64,000 nt of DNA from RBG-16-66-20 sp035308765 (GTDB lineage Bacteria > Pseudomonadota > Gammaproteobacteria > Burkholderiales > SG8-39): positions 62,001 to 126,000 of the forward strand of contig DATGGA010000040.1 of NCBI GenBank assembly GCA_035308765.1, read 5' to 3'. Below are positions 24,134 to 32,399 of this stretch, one piece after another (the first letter of the stretch is position 1; every line of letters begins with the position of its first letter). The position numbers and the translations under genes were made by a program. The notes beneath the pieces were generated by a model, which made no database searches, had not been told where the DNA came from, and saw only the letters and a program-made list of their open reading frames with translations.

Positions 24134-25168
24134 ATGAAAATCGGAATCGCCGAAGCGATCCAGCGCACGGTGGAGCACCGCGAAATATTCCACGATGAAA
24201 TGCTGCACGTGATGCGCCAGATCATGCGCGGGGAACTCACGCCGGCGCAGATCGCGGGCTTCATCATCGGCCTGCGGGTAAAGAAGGAGACGGTCGGCGA
24301 GATCGCCGCCGCGGCGCAGGTGATGCGCGAGTTCGCCACGCCGGTGCCGCTCAAGGACCACCAGCACGTGGTCGACGTGGTGGGAACCGGCGGCGACGGC
24401 GCCCATACCTTCAACATTTCGACTGCGGCGACTTTCGTTTCCGCCGCGGCGGGCGCGAAAGTGGCGAAGCACGGCAACCGCTCGGTGTCCTCCCGCAGCG
24501 GCAGCGCCGACGTGCTGGAGGCGCTGGGCGCGAAGCTGGATCTCACGCCCGCGCAGATCGCGCGGGCGGTGGAGACCGTCGGCGTCGGCTTCATGTTCGC
24601 GCCAAGCCATCATCCGGCGATGAAGCATGCCGCGGTGGTCCGCAAGGAGCTCGGCGTGCGCACCATCTTCAATATCCTTGGACCGCTCACCAATCCCGCC
24701 GGCGCGCAGAACCAGCTGATGGGCGTGTTTCATGTCGACCTGGTCGGCATCCAGGCGCACGTGCTGCAGCGCCTCGGCGCGAAGCACGTGATGGTGGTGC
24801 ACGGGCGCGACGGCCTGGACGAAATCTCGATCTCGGGCGAGACCCTGGTCGGCGAGCTGTTCAAAGGCGAGATCCGCGAGTACGAGCTGCACCCTTCCCA
24901 GTTCGGCCTCGAAGCCTACGACCGGCGGGCGATCCAGGTGAACTCGGTCGAGGAATCGAAGCAGATGATCCTCGCGGTGCTGGAGAACCAGCCAGGGCCC
25001 GCGCTAAACATCGTAGTGCTGAACGCAGGCGCCGCGCTTTACGTCGCGGGCGTGGCGAAGTCCATCAAGAGCGGCATCGAGCGCGCGCGCAAGGCCATCG
25101 CCAAAGGGGAGGCGAAGCAGAAGCTGGACGAGTTCATCGCCTTTACCAGGCAGGCGGCCGGGAAATGA
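24134..25168 (+). CDS. trpD: Anthranilate phosphoribosyltransferase
   Basis: 344 residues, normal length. It joins anthranilate to PRPP. The PRPP-binding motif GTGGDGAHTFNIST (about 78-91), KHGNRSVSSRSGSADVLEALG and the metal site region DEISI are all present. The start follows trpG by 13 bp with GGAGAAGG as ribosome site. Third gene of the trpEGDC operon. Confidence 0.96.
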   Translation: MKIGIAEAIQRTVEHREIFHDEMLHVMRQIMRGELTPAQIAGFIIGLRVKKETVGEIAAAAQVMREFATPVPLKDHQHVVDVVGTGGDGAHTFNISTAATFVSAAAGAKVAKHGNRSVSSRSGSADVLEALGAKLDLTPAQIARAVETVGVGFMFAPSHHPAMKHAAVVRKELGVRTIFNILGPLTNPAGAQNQLMGVFHVDLVGIQAHVLQRLGAKHVMVVHGRDGLDEISISGETLVGELFKGEIREYELHPSQFGLEAYDRRAIQVNSVEESKQMILAVLENQPGPALNIVVLNAGAALYVAGVAKSIKSGIERARKAIAKGEAKQKLDEFIAFTRQAAGK

Positions 25169-25183
25169 GGCGCCCGGGCTGAG

Positions 25184-25972
25184 ATGTCGGACATCCTGCA
25201 GCGGATACTCGCCAGGAAGCGCGAGGAGCTGGAAGCGTCGCGCGCGGCGCTGCCGTTGCCGCAGATGGAGGCGCGCGCGAAATCCGCGCCGCTGCCGCGT
25301 GATTTCGTGGCGGCGATCCGGGGCAAGATCTCGGCCGGCCGGCCCGCCGTGATTGCCGAAATCAAGCGGGCAAGCCCGTCCAGGGGCGTGTTGCGCGCCG
25401 ACTTCAATCCCGCAGCGATCGCGGGGAGCTACGAGGCTGGCGGCGCGGCCTGCCTGTCGGTGCTGACCGACCGCGATTTTTTCCAGGGCGCGCACGAGCA
25501 TCTCGCGGAGGCGCGCGCGGCCTGCGCGCTGCCCGTGCTGCGCAAGGATTTCATCACTGAGCCCTACCAGGTCTACGAGTCGCGCGCGATGGGCGCCGAC
25601 TGCATCCTGCTGATCGCCGCCACGCTGGCGCGGCAGGACATGCAGGGGCTGGAGGGCGTCGCCCGTTCGCTCGGCATGGCGGTGCTGGTCGAGGTGCACG
25701 ATGCGGCGGAACTCGATGCCGCGCTGACGCTGGCGACGCCGCTGCTGGGCATCAACAACCGCGATCTGCGCAGTTTTCAGACCACCCTGCAGACGACGAT
25801 CGATCTTTTGCCAAGGATCCCGCAAGGCCGGCTGGTGGTCGCGGAGAGCGGCATTCTGGTACCCGCCGACGCCCACTTGCTGCAGGGCCGCGGCGTGCCC
25901 GCGTTTTTGGTCGGCGAGGCGCTCATGCGTGCCCCGGATCCCGGAAAAGCGCTGCAGAAACTATTTAAGTGA
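25184..25972 (+). CDS. trpC: Indole-3-glycerol phosphate synthase
   Basis: 262 residues, a monofunctional TIM-barrel enzyme (not fused to trpF). It closes the indole ring of CdRP. Motifs: VIAEIKRASPSRG (catalytic Lys), LRKDFI (second Lys), LLGINNRDLRSF and VAESGI. Last gene of the trp operon here; trpF, trpB and trpA are not in the window, as in other betaproteobacteria with split trp genes. No clear intrinsic terminator follows. Confidence 0.96.
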   Translation: MSDILQRILARKREELEASRAALPLPQMEARAKSAPLPRDFVAAIRGKISAGRPAVIAEIKRASPSRGVLRADFNPAAIAGSYEAGGAACLSVLTDRDFFQGAHEHLAEARAACALPVLRKDFITEPYQVYESRAMGADCILLIAATLARQDMQGLEGVARSLGMAVLVEVHDAAELDAALTLATPLLGINNRDLRSFQTTLQTTIDLLPRIPQGRLVVAESGILVPADAHLLQGRGVPAFLVGEALMRAPDPGKALQKLFK

Positions 25973-26050
25973 CTGTTTAGTATGTATTTTATGCCATGTT
26001 GCGCAAGTGCAACAGAAACCGGGAAAACTGAGGAAAATTAGGCACTTTCA

Positions 26051-26079
26051 TTGCTGACGGGGGTGGCCTGCTGCACAAT
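26051..26079 (+). promoter_or_regulatory. Putative sigma-70 promoter of the porin gene
   Basis: TTGCTG at 26051-26056 and CACAAT at 26074-26079 separated by 17 bp, about 80 bp before the porin ATG. The surrounding intergenic stretch (25973-26158) is markedly A/T-richer than the genes. Confidence 0.45.
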
Positions 26080-26110
26080 CCCTGCAACTTCTCAATTGAG
26101 AGGTTGAGGC

Positions 26111-26129
26111 GGAAGGTCCTAGGCCTTCC
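26111..26129 (+). promoter_or_regulatory. Hairpin in the porin 5' untranslated region
   Basis: GGAAGG (26111-26116) pairs with CCTTCC (26124-26129) around a 7-base loop that is itself a TCCTAGG near-palindrome. It ends 29 bp before the porin ATG, outside the GGGAG ribosome site. Preceding it, TCTCAATTGAGA (26090-26101) is a perfect 12-bp palindrome. These may stabilise the abundant porin mRNA or bind a regulator or small RNA. Confidence 0.4.
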
Positions 26130-26158
26130 GGTACATCAACACTTCGGGAGATTTTTGA

Positions 26159-27496
26159 ATGAACAAGAAACTATTGGCGGTGGCAGTCGCGGGCGCCTTT
26201 ACTGCCGCCCCGCTGGCCGCGTTCGCACAGTCCACCGTGACGATCAGCGGCTTCTTCAAGACCAGCATCGAAGACATTAATATCCATAACTTCGGCGGTT
26301 CCACTGCGGCGGGACAAGCCGCTCGTGCCGGTACGAACAAAAGCGAAGGTCGCCTGGCAGACGACTCGTCCAGAATCGTCTTCAACGTGGTGGAAGACCT
26401 CGGCGGCGGCATGCGCGCTGTTGCGCAGGCGGACTTGCGCTTCAACGCTTCGAACCCGTCCAGCGGGCTTCCCCCGTTCTCGGGCAACACGCACGTCGGT
26501 CTGCGGGGCAACTGGGGTCAGATCCGCGCCGGTCTGCAAGACTTGCACTACGGCGGTCGCGAGAGCTACCTGACGGACAAGGGTGACCTCCGCGCTGACA
26601 GCATCTCGATCCTGGCCTATGCCGGCGGCGGCGGACAGTCGATCGCGAACGCGACGCGTACCCCGAACGTGGTGTTCTACGACACCCCGGAACTGTTTGG
26701 CGGCTTCACGGCCCGGGTTGCCTACTCGTTCAGCCCCTCGAATACCGGGGTCACCGGTGTGACCAGCACAACGGGAGCAGTTACCGGGCAGGGAAACACG
26801 GCAGGTGCGCTGGCTGCAGCTGGTGTAATTTCGACGCCCCCGGCCACCTCGGCCGATATCGGCAGCAAAGACCGCAAGGGCTCGGCCTGGAACATAAACC
26901 CGAACTACAGCGCCAACGGCATCAACGCCGGCGTGAGCGTCTGGAACGCGAAGATGGACAACCCGGACGGCTACGCCGCGACCTCCACGGCCAGCATGAA
27001 CCAGGAGGCCGTCCGTGCTTACGGCTCGTACCTGTTCTCGTTTGGCCTGCGGATCGGCCTGGCGTATGACCAGTCGAAGTTGAAGGGTGCGCAAGCCTTT
27101 GGTGGTGTCCCCGTCGTTGGTAGTGCGACTGCCACCGCAGCGGCTGCCCTTGCGCAGAATGGCCAGACGGTGAGCAAGCGTTCGGCCTGGTCGTTCCCGG
27201 TGTCCTATGCGTGGGGACCGTACGAAATCCACGCGCACTACGACGCCGCCGGCAACGACAAGGGCCTGATCGGTCAAGCCGCGGGCACGAACTTCAAGGC
27301 CAAGATGTTCGCGATTTCGGGACAGTACAACCTGTCCAAGCGCACGTCCCTGGCTCTGAACTACGCGCAGATCAATAACCAGACAAGCGCGACGTACAAC
27401 TTCTTTACGTCGACTTCGCTGGGCAGCGCCGACGCCGGCCTCAAGGCTGGCGAAGATCCGCGCCTCTGGTCGTTGACCGTACGGCACGCGTTCTAA
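26159..27496 (+). CDS. Outer-membrane porin (Gram-negative general porin family)
   Basis: 445 residues with a signal peptide cut after AAFAQ (about residue 24), then STVTISGFFKTS, the usual first strand of betaproteobacterial porins. The body shows alternating beta-strand patterns, GLRGNWGQIRAGLQD with the strand-3 Arg cluster, and the terminal strand ends with Phe (SLTVRHAF), needed for BAM-dependent assembly. It forms a trimeric diffusion channel. It is a single-gene unit with its own promoter region and a strong terminator. Low-complexity loops (for example TGVTGVTSTTGAVTGQ) are probably surface exposed. Confidence 0.93.
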   Translation: MNKKLLAVAVAGAFTAAPLAAFAQSTVTISGFFKTSIEDINIHNFGGSTAAGQAARAGTNKSEGRLADDSSRIVFNVVEDLGGGMRAVAQADLRFNASNPSSGLPPFSGNTHVGLRGNWGQIRAGLQDLHYGGRESYLTDKGDLRADSISILAYAGGGGQSIANATRTPNVVFYDTPELFGGFTARVAYSFSPSNTGVTGVTSTTGAVTGQGNTAGALAAAGVISTPPATSADIGSKDRKGSAWNINPNYSANGINAGVSVWNAKMDNPDGYAATSTASMNQEAVRAYGSYLFSFGLRIGLAYDQSKLKGAQAFGGVPVVGSATATAAAALAQNGQTVSKRSAWSFPVSYAWGPYEIHAHYDAAGNDKGLIGQAAGTNFKAKMFAISGQYNLSKRTSLALNYAQINNQTSATYNFFTSTSLGSADAGLKAGEDPRLWSLTVRHAF

Positions 27497-27546
27497 GCAA
27501 AGCATCAATCGGAGATTGGCCGGAGCGATCCGGCCGGAACCGAAAA

Positions 27547-27572
27547 GGGCGTCGCGAGACGCCCTTTTTTTT
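27547..27572 (+). terminator. Intrinsic terminator after the porin gene
   Basis: Perfect 7-bp stem GGGCGTC/GACGCCC with a GCGA tetraloop, preceded by AAAA and followed by eight T residues (27565-27572). Confidence 0.93.
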
Positions 27573-27601
27573 CGCCCCCATTCTTCCCTATACTTGCCTG
27601 C

Positions 27602-28228
27602 GTGGAAGCAGTGGACCGGTTGATCGCTGGACTGGATGCGGCGCTGCGCACCGTTTCAGGCGTCCATCGCGCGCGCCGCGTGTCTCCGGTAGAGGGGATA
27701 TCGGAGACGGCGGTGGATACCGAGCGGCGCCCGCATGCTGCCGCGCTGATGCGGGTGAATCACGCCGGCGAGGTCTGCGCCCAGGCGCTCTACCTGGGCC
27801 AGGCGCTCACCGCGCGCGATTCCAGGAATCGCGAATCGCTCGAGCGAGCTGCCCGCGAGGAGGAAGATCACCTTGCCTGGAGCGCCGCCCGGGTCCATGA
27901 GCTGGGCGGGCATCTGAGCCTGCTCAATCCGGTCTGGTACGCCGGCTCATTGGTGATCGGCGCGGCGGCCGGCGCGCTCGGCGACCGCTGGAGCCTCGCC
28001 TTTCTCGCCGAAACGGAACGCCAGGTCGAAGCCCATCTCTCGGGCCATCTCGCGGAACTTCCGCCGGAGGATCGCAGGAGCCGCGCGGTGATCGAAGCGA
28101 TGCGCGCGGATGAGGCCGGGCACCGCGAGAGCGCGCTCGCGCTTGGCGCCGCGGATCTTCCCGAGCCTGTCAGGCTCGGCATGCGCGCCATGGCCAGGAT
28201 CATGACCACCATCGCCTACCGGGTCTGA
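27602..28228 (+). CDS. coq7: Demethoxyubiquinone hydroxylase (Coq7-type di-iron monooxygenase)
   Basis: 208 residues from GTG at 27602. Coq7 hydroxylates the last ring position in ubiquinone synthesis with O2. The ferritin-like di-iron ligands are visible: MRVNHAGEVCAQALY, REEEDHLAW, ETERQVEAH and RADEAGHRES (EXXH pairs). Two hydrophobic helices (about 115-130) are the membrane-docking part. Use of Coq7 instead of UbiF is common in beta- and some gammaproteobacteria. The gene stands alone and converges with the OsmC gene, 2 bp apart. Confidence 0.93.
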   Translation: MEAVDRLIAGLDAALRTVSGVHRARRVSPVEGISETAVDTERRPHAAALMRVNHAGEVCAQALYLGQALTARDSRNRESLERAAREEEDHLAWSAARVHELGGHLSLLNPVWYAGSLVIGAAAGALGDRWSLAFLAETERQVEAHLSGHLAELPPEDRRSRAVIEAMRADEAGHRESALALGAADLPEPVRLGMRAMARIMTTIAYRV

Positions 28229-28230
28229 CG

Positions 28231-28647
28231 CTACTCTTCGACTATCTCGAAATCCTTGGTGATGTCGGCGGTCTTGGCGAGTATCGCCGTTGCGGAGCAG
28301 TATTTTTCGTGCGTCAGGCGCACCGCCTGCTCGACCAGATTGGGCTTCAGCTTCCTGCCGCGAATCACGAAATGGTAGTGGATACTGGTGAACACCTTCG
28401 GATCGGTCGTCGCGCGCTCTGCCTTCAGTTCGACCTCGCACCCGCTGACCTCTTGCCCGTTCTTTTTCAGAATCACGACCACGTCGTAGGCGGTGCAGCC
28501 GCCCGCGCCCGCGAGCACCACCTCCATTGGCCGCGGCGCAAGGTTGCGGCCGCCGCCTTCCGGAGCACCGTCCATCGTCACCAGGTGACCGCTACCAGTT
28601 TCGGCGACAAAGGTCATTCCCACGCCCCAACGCACTGTGCATTCCAT
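28231..28647 (-). CDS. OsmC family protein (YhfA-like)
   Basis: 138 residues. The two redox-type cysteines of the family are present: GAGGCTAYDVV (about residue 51) and HEKYCSATAIL (about 117), together with the long central helix. OsmC/Ohr proteins reduce organic peroxides; the YhfA branch to which this looks closest has no proven substrate. The gene is divergent from rplM, with 181 bp between them that hold an A/T-rich inverted repeat. Confidence 0.88.
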   Translation of the reverse strand: MECTVRWGVGMTFVAETGSGHLVTMDGAPEGGGRNLAPRPMEVVLAGAGGCTAYDVVVILKKNGQEVSGCEVELKAERATTDPKVFTSIHYHFVIRGRKLKPNLVEQAVRLTHEKYCSATAILAKTADITKDFEIVEE

Positions 28648-28673
28648 GCGAATCCTTAGTTCTCCTAGTTGTA

Positions 28674-28686
28674 TGATTTTAAATCA
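28674..28686. promoter_or_regulatory. Inverted repeat in the OsmC-rplM intergenic region
   Basis: TGATTT-T-AAATCA is a perfect 6+6 inverted repeat in the most A/T-rich stretch of the region (28665-28700), which also holds TATATT-like -10 sequences. It may be an operator or part of divergent promoters for the OsmC-like and ribosomal genes. The regulator is unknown. Confidence 0.4.
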
Positions 28687-28764
28687 GATTATTTATATTG
28701 CGCCGCAGCAAACCATGAGGCATAATGGATCCGTTTCCTCCACCCTCCTCCAATAGGTGAATTT

Positions 28765-28796
28765 GGCGCAATCTCAACAGGTTGCGCCGTTTTTTT
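28765..28796 (+). terminator. Terminator-like hairpin in the rplM-rpsI leader
   Basis: GGCGCAA (28765-28771) pairs with TTGCGCC (28782-28788) around a 10-base loop, followed by a T-run (28790-28796), only 36 bp before rplM. Lying between the promoter region and the first gene, it looks like an attenuator rather than the end of another gene, since the neighbour on the left is transcribed the other way. Confidence 0.7.
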
Positions 28797-28831
28797 GATA
28801 ACATTCGCGCCTTTTCTCCAGCAGCCAAATG

Positions 28832-29260
28832 ATGAAGACATTCGCCGCAAAAGCAGAAGAAGTGATTCACGGCTGGTACGTCGTGGACGCCCAGAACAAG
28901 GTGCTCGGCCGCCTGGCCTCCCAAATTGCCATGCGCCTGCGCGGCAAGCACAAGCCGGAATACACGCCGCACGTCGATACCGGCGACTACATCGTGGTGC
29001 TGAACGCTGCGAAAATCCGCGTCACCGGGCGCAAGACGCTCGGCAAGAAATACTATCGCCACACCAATTTCCCGGGCGGCATCAAGGAAACCGACTTCGG
29101 CAAGCTGCACGCGAAATTTCCGGATCGCGCGCTGCAGAAAGCGGTGAAGGGCATGCTGCCCAAGGGTCCGCTCGGCTACGCGATGCTCAGAAAACTGAAA
29201 ATTTACGCCGACGCCAAGCACCCGCACACGGCGCAGCAACCGAAGGCATTGGAGATCTGA
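28832..29260 (+). CDS. rplM: 50S ribosomal protein L13
   Basis: 142 residues, the same length as in E. coli. MKTFAAKAEEV at the start, GWYVVDAQNKVLGRLAS, KITGRK-type KIRVTGRKTLGKKYYRHTNFPG and MLPKGPLGYAMLRKLKIYA are the L13 signature regions. I chose the second of two adjacent ATGs (28832) because L13 proteins start MKTF. It is followed by rpsI after 1 bp, the universal rplM-rpsI pair. Confidence 0.97.
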   Translation: MKTFAAKAEEVIHGWYVVDAQNKVLGRLASQIAMRLRGKHKPEYTPHVDTGDYIVVLNAAKIRVTGRKTLGKKYYRHTNFPGGIKETDFGKLHAKFPDRALQKAVKGMLPKGPLGYAMLRKLKIYADAKHPHTAQQPKALEI

Positions 29261-29261
29261 C

Positions 29262-29654
29262 ATGGTCGGCGACTACTACTACGGCACGGGGCGGCGCAAG
29301 AGTTCGGTCGCGCGCGTGTTCCTCAAGCCGGGCAAGGGCCAGTTCGAGGTCAACGGCAAGCCGGTGGACGTGTTTTTCGCCCGCGAGACCGGGCGCATGA
29401 TCGTGCGCCAGCCGCTCGAGCTCACCAAGAACCTCGCCAGCTTCGACATCAAGGTGAACGTGCACGGCGGCGGCGAGAACGGCCAGGCCGGCGCGGTGCG
29501 CCACGGCCTGGCGCGCGCGCTGATCGAGTATGATGCCGCGCTCAAGCCGGTGTTCCGCGCCGCGCGGCTCGTGACGCGGGATGCGCGCGAAGTGGAGCGA
29601 AAAAAGGTCGGCTTGCACAAGGCGCGGCGGCGCAAGCAGTATTCCAAACGCTGA
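29262..29654 (+). CDS. rpsI: 30S ribosomal protein S9
   Basis: 130 residues. YYYGTGRRKSSVARVFLKPGKG, GGGENGQAGAVRHGLARAL and the basic tail KKVGLHKARRRKQYSKR are all diagnostic; the last Lys-Arg reaches the ribosomal P-site tRNA. It is translationally linked to rplM and ends in an intrinsic terminator. Confidence 0.97.
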   Translation: MVGDYYYGTGRRKSSVARVFLKPGKGQFEVNGKPVDVFFARETGRMIVRQPLELTKNLASFDIKVNVHGGGENGQAGAVRHGLARALIEYDAALKPVFRAARLVTRDAREVERKKVGLHKARRRKQYSKR

Positions 29655-29692
29655 GACCGAGCCCGACGGAAGAGTCGGGGTCCAGAAGATCG

Positions 29693-29718
29693 AAAAAGCC
29701 GCCTCCGGGCGGCTTTTT
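29693..29718 (+). terminator. Intrinsic terminator after rpsI
   Basis: GCCGCC-TCCG-GGCGGC stem-loop flanked by AAAAA and TTTTT. A second hairpin, CCCGAC/GTCGGG (about 29662-29679), lies between it and the rpsI stop. Confidence 0.9.
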
Positions 29719-29738
29719 GTTTCAGGAAGGCGAACCGA

Positions 29739-30788
29739 ATGATCAAGGCCGGAATCGTTGGTGGCACGGGTTACACGGGAATCGAACTGCTGCGGCTGCT
29801 CGTGCAGCACCCCCAGGTCGAACTGCGCGCGATCACCTCGCGGCAGGAGGCGGGCACGGCGGTCAGCGCGCTGTACCCGAGCCTGCGCGGCCGCGTGTCG
29901 CTTGCGTTTGCCCAGCCGGACAAGGCATCGCTGGAAAAATGCGACGTCGTTTTCTTCGCCACCCCCAACGGCGTGGCGATGGGGCAGGCGCGCGCGCTGG
30001 TCGATGCCGGCGTGCGCGTCGTCGACATCTCCGCCGATTTCCGCATCAAGGACGTCGCCGAGTGGGAGCGCTGGTACAAGGTGAAGCACGCCGCGCCGGA
30101 GCTCGTCGCCGAGGCGGTGTATGGGCTGTGCGAAGTGAACCGCGACAAGATCCGCGGCGCGCGCCTGGTGGCGAATCCGGGCTGCTACCCGACCGCGGTG
30201 CAGCTCGGCCTCCTGCCGTTGATGGAAACCGCTGCGGTCGACCTGGACCACCTGATCGCCGATGCCAAATCGGGCGTGTCGGGCGCGGGCCGCAAGCTGG
30301 AACAGAACCTCATGTATGCGGAGGCGTCGGACAATTTCGCGGCCTATGGCGTCGGCGGCCACCGCCACTGGCCTGAAATCCGGCAGGGCCTGGCACTGGC
30401 GGCAGGGCGCGACGTCGGGCTGGTATTTATCCCGCATCTGACGCCGATGATCCGCGGCATCCACGCCACGCTCTACGGGCGCATCGCGAAGGAAACGGAT
30501 TTCCAGGCGCTGTACGAAAAGCGTTACGCAAAGGAACCGTTCGTCGACGTCATGCCGCCTGGAAGCCATCCCGACACCCGCTCCACGAGAGCGGCGAACG
30601 TCTGCAGGATTGCGGTGCACCGCCCGCGCGAGCGTGGGGAGCACGAGCGGCGCGGCGATACGCTGGTGGTATTGTCGGTGATCGACAACCTCATGAAGGG
30701 CGCATCGGGGCAGGCGGTGCAGAACATGAACCTGATGTTCGGCCTGCCCGAGACGATGGGCCTGGAGCAGGTGTCGGTGGTTCCCTAG
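29739..30788 (+). CDS. argC: N-acetyl-gamma-glutamyl-phosphate reductase
   Basis: 349 residues. It reduces N-acetylglutamyl phosphate with NADPH in arginine synthesis. Motifs: IVGGTGYTGIELLRLL (dinucleotide fold), ATPNGVAM, VANPGCYPTA with the nucleophile Cys (about residue 149), SGVSGAGRK and the catalytic-His region GGHRHWPEI. The start follows the rpsI terminator by 20 bp with AGGAAGG as ribosome site. Placement after rpsI is typical of betaproteobacteria. Confidence 0.96.
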   Translation: MIKAGIVGGTGYTGIELLRLLVQHPQVELRAITSRQEAGTAVSALYPSLRGRVSLAFAQPDKASLEKCDVVFFATPNGVAMGQARALVDAGVRVVDISADFRIKDVAEWERWYKVKHAAPELVAEAVYGLCEVNRDKIRGARLVANPGCYPTAVQLGLLPLMETAAVDLDHLIADAKSGVSGAGRKLEQNLMYAEASDNFAAYGVGGHRHWPEIRQGLALAAGRDVGLVFIPHLTPMIRGIHATLYGRIAKETDFQALYEKRYAKEPFVDVMPPGSHPDTRSTRAANVCRIAVHRPRERGEHERRGDTLVVLSVIDNLMKGASGQAVQNMNLMFGLPETMGLEQVSVVP

Positions 30789-30798
30789 CGGATTCCCG

Positions 30799-31554
30799 GT
30801 GGCCAGCCGCTTCTCGAAGCTGCGCCAGCGCTTCGGCATCGCCGCGCCGAGGATGTCGGTGCGCACGCACGTTCCCTGGTACCTGCGATGGCTCGGCCTC
30901 GCGGTGCTGCTGGCGTTCTCGGCGACGCTCGCCGCGTGGATGTACGACGCCGGCCGGCGGTTCGCGGGATTCGACCGCGGTGAGGTCGAGCAAGAGCTAT
31001 CGGCCGCGCGCAGCGAGCTGGAGAAAGCACGCGAGGAGCTCAAACGCCTGAGCGCGGTCGCCAATGCGGCCGACAGCAAGGTTTCGATCGAGCGCACCGC
31101 TCAGCAGAAGCTGGCGCAGCAGGCGCGCGGCCTGGAGCAGGACAATGCCCGCCTGCGCGAAGAACTCGCGCTGTTCGAAAGCATGCTCTCCTCCGATACG
31201 GCGGGCGCGGCGCCGCTGTCTATCCTGCGCTTCAAGGCCGAACCCGACGTGATCCCGGGCGAATACCGCTACCGGGTGCTGCTGCTCGCTTCGGGGCCGC
31301 GCCGCGGGCGGGATTTCCAGGGCCGGCTCGAACTGGTGGTCAGTCTGACGGAAGCCGGCCGCAGTGCTATGATCACGGTGCCTGGACAAGCGGAACCGGA
31401 TTCAGCCAGCTTCCGTTTGGGATTCAAGCACTTCCAGCGGGTCGAGGGGATATTCCGCGTAAACCCCAAGGCCAAGGTCACGAACGTGCAGGCGCGCGTT
31501 TACGAGACCGGATCGGCGGAACCCAGAGTGGTCCAGAATGCGACCCTGGAATGA
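30799..31554 (+). CDS. Membrane protein with coiled coil (DUF6776-like)
   Basis: 251 residues from GTG at 30799. One membrane helix (about 30-49), then a coiled coil of about 85 residues rich in Glu, Lys, Arg and Ala (VEQELSAARSELEKAREEL onward), then a beta-rich periplasmic domain (YRYRVLLLASGPRRGRDFQGRLELVV). The position argC-this-bactofilin-erpA is conserved in betaproteobacteria. Its role is unknown; with the bactofilin gene next door a function at the cell envelope is plausible. Confidence 0.75.
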   Translation: MASRFSKLRQRFGIAAPRMSVRTHVPWYLRWLGLAVLLAFSATLAAWMYDAGRRFAGFDRGEVEQELSAARSELEKAREELKRLSAVANAADSKVSIERTAQQKLAQQARGLEQDNARLREELALFESMLSSDTAGAAPLSILRFKAEPDVIPGEYRYRVLLLASGPRRGRDFQGRLELVVSLTEAGRSAMITVPGQAEPDSASFRLGFKHFQRVEGIFRVNPKAKVTNVQARVYETGSAEPRVVQNATLE

Positions 31555-31567
31555 AGGAGCAGCAAAC

Positions 31568-31960
31568 ATGTTTCGAAAAGAGAGCAAGCCGCAGAACCGC
31601 ATCGACAGCCTGATCGGCGCCACGACGCGCATCGAGGGCAACGTGTTCTTCAGCGGCGGCTTGCGCGTGGACGGCGCGGTGCGCGGCAACGTCGCGGCGC
31701 TGCCCGATCAGCCGGGTACGCTGGTGGTTTCCGAGCAGGCGCGCATAGACGGTGAAGTTCAGGCCGCCCATGTGGTGGTCAACGGCACCATCAACGGGCC
31801 TGTGGACGCGCGCGAGACCCTCGAACTTCAGGCCAATTCGCGTGTCAAAGGGGATATCCACTACAAGAGCATCGAGATCCAGCAGGGTGCGATAATCGAA
31901 GGGCGCCTGGTGCATCATGTGGCGGAGGTCAGGGGTGTCGAGCTCAAGGTCGCGAAGTAG
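31568..31960 (+). CDS. Bactofilin family protein
   Basis: 130 residues from ATG at 31568. The N-terminal basic tail is followed by the right-handed beta-helix repeat of bactofilins: GATTRIEGNVFFSGGLRVDGAVRGNV, then successive turns with GEVQAAHVVVNGTINGPV and GDIHYKSIEIQQGAIIEGRL. Bactofilins polymerise without nucleotide and act as scaffolds for cell shape or peptidoglycan enzymes. The nearby M23 peptidase (33491-34753) is of the type that bactofilins often recruit. Confidence 0.9.
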   Translation: MFRKESKPQNRIDSLIGATTRIEGNVFFSGGLRVDGAVRGNVAALPDQPGTLVVSEQARIDGEVQAAHVVVNGTINGPVDARETLELQANSRVKGDIHYKSIEIQQGAIIEGRLVHHVAEVRGVELKVAK

Positions 31961-31984
31961 TTCGGTAACGAATCGGAGAAAGCG

Positions 31985-32350
31985 ATGAACGCAGTCACTG
32001 AGAAAGCCGTAACGGAATTGCCGCCGCCGCTGATTTTTTCGGACAACGCGGCGAGCAAGGTGAAGCAGCTGATCGAAGAGGAGGGCAATCCGGGCCTCAA
32101 GCTGCGCGTGTTCGTCACGGGGGGCGGCTGTTCCGGTTTCCAGTACGGCTTCACCTTCGACGAGGTGCAGAACGAAGACGATTCCGTGATGGAGAAGAAC
32201 GGCGTCCAGCTGCTCATCGACCCAATGAGCTACCAGTATCTGACCGGGGCCGAAATCGACTACACCGAAGGGTTGGAAGGCGCGCAGTTCGTGATCAAGA
32301 ATCCGAACGCAACTTCGACCTGCGGCTGCGGCTCGTCGTTCTCCGCATAA
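31985..32350 (+). CDS. erpA: Iron-sulfur cluster insertion protein ErpA
   Basis: 121 residues, A-type Fe-S carrier. The three cluster-binding cysteines are present: VTGGGCSGF and the terminal CGCGSSF. It passes Fe-S clusters to targets such as isoprenoid-pathway and respiratory enzymes. GGAG lies before the start, and a terminator follows the stop. Confidence 0.95.
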   Translation: MNAVTEKAVTELPPPLIFSDNAASKVKQLIEEEGNPGLKLRVFVTGGGCSGFQYGFTFDEVQNEDDSVMEKNGVQLLIDPMSYQYLTGAEIDYTEGLEGAQFVIKNPNATSTCGCGSSFSA

Positions 32351-32372
32351 GACGGCAGGAACGTGAGGTCAG

Positions 32373-32394
32373 CGGGCGCTTCGGCGCCCGTTTT
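32373..32394. terminator. Bidirectional terminator between erpA and anmK
   Basis: CGGGCGC-TTCG-GCGCCCG stem-loop followed by TTTT on the plus strand; it sits between the two convergent stops. On the minus strand the downstream run is short, so it works best for erpA. Confidence 0.75.
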
Positions 32395-32399
32395 CATTT

